Assembly (NCBI GenBank): GCA_011391855.1
Contig: JAABPT010000080.1
Coordinates: 1-6,618, forward strand
Direction of reading: 5' to 3'
Source: Burkholderiales bacterium
GTDB taxonomy: Bacteria > Pseudomonadota > Gammaproteobacteria > Burkholderiales > Burkholderiaceae_C
DNA: 6,618 nucleotides
The notes beneath the pieces are model-generated. The model was not told where the DNA came from. It did not search any database and saw only the letters and a program-made list of their open reading frames with translations. A program made the position numbers and the translations under genes. The stretch's first letter is position 1, and every line of letters begins with the position of its first letter. Below, piece by piece: positions 6,269-6,618 of the stretch.

Positions 6269-6427
6269 CTAGGGGCTGGGTCGCAGGCGTTCGACTTCGC
6301 GCCGCAGCGCGGTCTGGGCCTGCTGGCGGCTCGCGCCGCCGCCGGTGCGGTGCATGCCGGCCTTGCGCTGCAGGCTCGGGGCCACCAGCGGGTTGCGCGG
6401 CTTCGGGTTCTTCAGGGTCAACTTCAT
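6269..6427 (-). CDS. Small basic hypothetical protein, 52 residues
   Basis: A 52-codon frame starts at the ATG at 6425-6427 and ends with TAG at 6269-6271. It begins MKLTLKNPKPRNPLVAPSLQ and continues with a basic, Gln/Arg-rich helical half ending EVERLRPSP. The strongest evidence is the ribosome binding site: AAGGAG (6435-6440) lies seven bases before the ATG. There is no membrane segment or signal peptide. The many Arg and Lys residues suggest nucleic-acid or ribosome binding, but that is only inference. An intrinsic terminator (6454-6492) ends 26 bases before the start codon and leaves no room for a promoter in between. The ORF would therefore be read by transcription passing the terminator, unless it is not expressed. 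Its product lacks the Arg/Pro excess of the shadow frames. Confidence 0.58.
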   Translation of the reverse strand: MKLTLKNPKPRNPLVAPSLQRKAGMHRTGGGASRQQAQTALRREVERLRPSP

Positions 6428-6453
6428 CGCAGGTCTCCTTTCGAGGCGGCCAG

Positions 6454-6492
6454 AAAAGCAAAAGGCCCGGGTCGCTGGTGCAACCCGGGCCT
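6454..6492 (-). terminator. Strong intrinsic terminator (or attenuator) on the minus strand
   Basis: AGGCCCGGGT (6463-6472) and ACCCGGGCCT (6483-6492) form a perfect ten-pair GC-rich stem around a ten-base loop. Read on the minus strand, the stem is followed at once by TTTTGCTTTT (6463-6454). This is the textbook intrinsic terminator layout and the best-supported terminator here. It lies 30 bases after the stop of the partial gene at the right edge, so it most simply ends that transcript. Because the 52-codon ORF begins just 26 bases further on, it may also act as an attenuator for the small genes. Confidence 0.85.
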
Positions 6493-6504
6493 GGAGCGGC
6501 GTGT

Positions 6505-6520
6505 GTCTCGGCGGCGAGAC
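6505..6520. repeat. Inverted repeat upstream of the terminator
   Basis: GTCTCG (6505-6510) and CGAGAC (6515-6520) are exact reverse complements around a four-base loop. The repeat sits between the stop of the partial gene (6523-6525) and the terminator stem, so the 3' untranslated part would carry two hairpins in a row. It could stabilise the transcript end or shape an alternative fold. Confidence 0.4.
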
Positions 6521-6522
6521 TT

Positions 6523-6618
6523 TCAGCGCACTCCTGCCCCGGGCGGGGCACCTTCGACGAACACACTATTCACGATCACGCCAGCTGCGGCTGCCCCGGC
6601 CGCGGGGCGGTAGGCGAG
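6523..6618 (-). CDS. C-terminal end of an unidentified gene (partial)
   Basis: A minus-strand frame is open from the window edge to a TGA at 6523-6525, encoding 31 residues that end VIVNSVFVEGAPPGAGVR. The other two minus frames meet stops in this stretch. Third positions are mostly G or C, and an intrinsic terminator follows 30 bases after the stop, as expected for the end of a real gene. The visible part has an Ala/Gly-rich run and a hydrophobic beta-like piece. No family can be assigned. Sequence beyond the right edge would decide. Confidence 0.42.
   Translation of the reverse strand, partial: LAYRPAAGAAAAGVIVNSVFVEGAPPGAGVR

Noticed and set aside
5696..6613. A 305-codon plus-strand and a 238-codon minus-strand frame across the right end
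   Set aside because: Both run through the terminator hairpin and the small ORFs, have Arg/Pro/Gly/Ala-rich shadow composition, and lack a good ribosome binding site.

Overview
The window is GC-rich, gene-dense chromosomal DNA. Codon third positions are mostly G or C, and the gene set (tetrahydrobiopterin-dependent phenylalanine hydroxylase, 4-hydroxyphenylpyruvate dioxygenase, YqaA, MscS, an HDOD protein and a DUF2855 protein) fits a beta-proteobacterium, probably Burkholderiales and perhaps Comamonadaceae. That placement is inferred from gene content and composition. I see no rRNA, tRNA, insertion sequence, CRISPR array, integrase or other mobile marker.

Left part (1-2050). A two-gene minus-strand operon for aromatic amino acid catabolism reads hppD (2050 to 944), then phhA (947 to 51). 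The genes share an ATGA overlap. PhhA makes tyrosine from phenylalanine. HppD turns 4-hydroxyphenylpyruvate, made from tyrosine by a transaminase encoded elsewhere, into homogentisate. The pterin recycling enzyme and homogentisate dioxygenase are not in the window. At the left edge the last codons of a probable plus-strand gene run into the 3' end of phhA.

Middle (2051-3811). A 237-bp divergent intergenic region carries a CRP/FNR-type inverted repeat (2226-2241) and a 10-bp palindrome (2265-2274). It separates hppD from a plus-strand yqaA-type membrane protein gene (2288-2776). That gene converges on a minus-strand MscS-type mechanosensitive channel gene (3644 to 2823).

Right part (3785-6618), all minus strand. 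From right to left: the C-terminal end of an unidentified gene; a strong intrinsic terminator with a T-tract (6454-6492); two small ORFs of 52 and 81 codons, each with a good Shine-Dalgarno site; a perfect 11-bp stem-loop (5915-5940); a DUF2855 gene; a single-domain HDOD gene; and another stem-loop (3785-3810) just past the HDOD stop. The short ORFs, the hairpins around them and the DUF2855-HDOD pair are the least explained part. The rest looks like ordinary housekeeping and catabolic chromosome. I did not find convincing evidence of a new multi-gene system.
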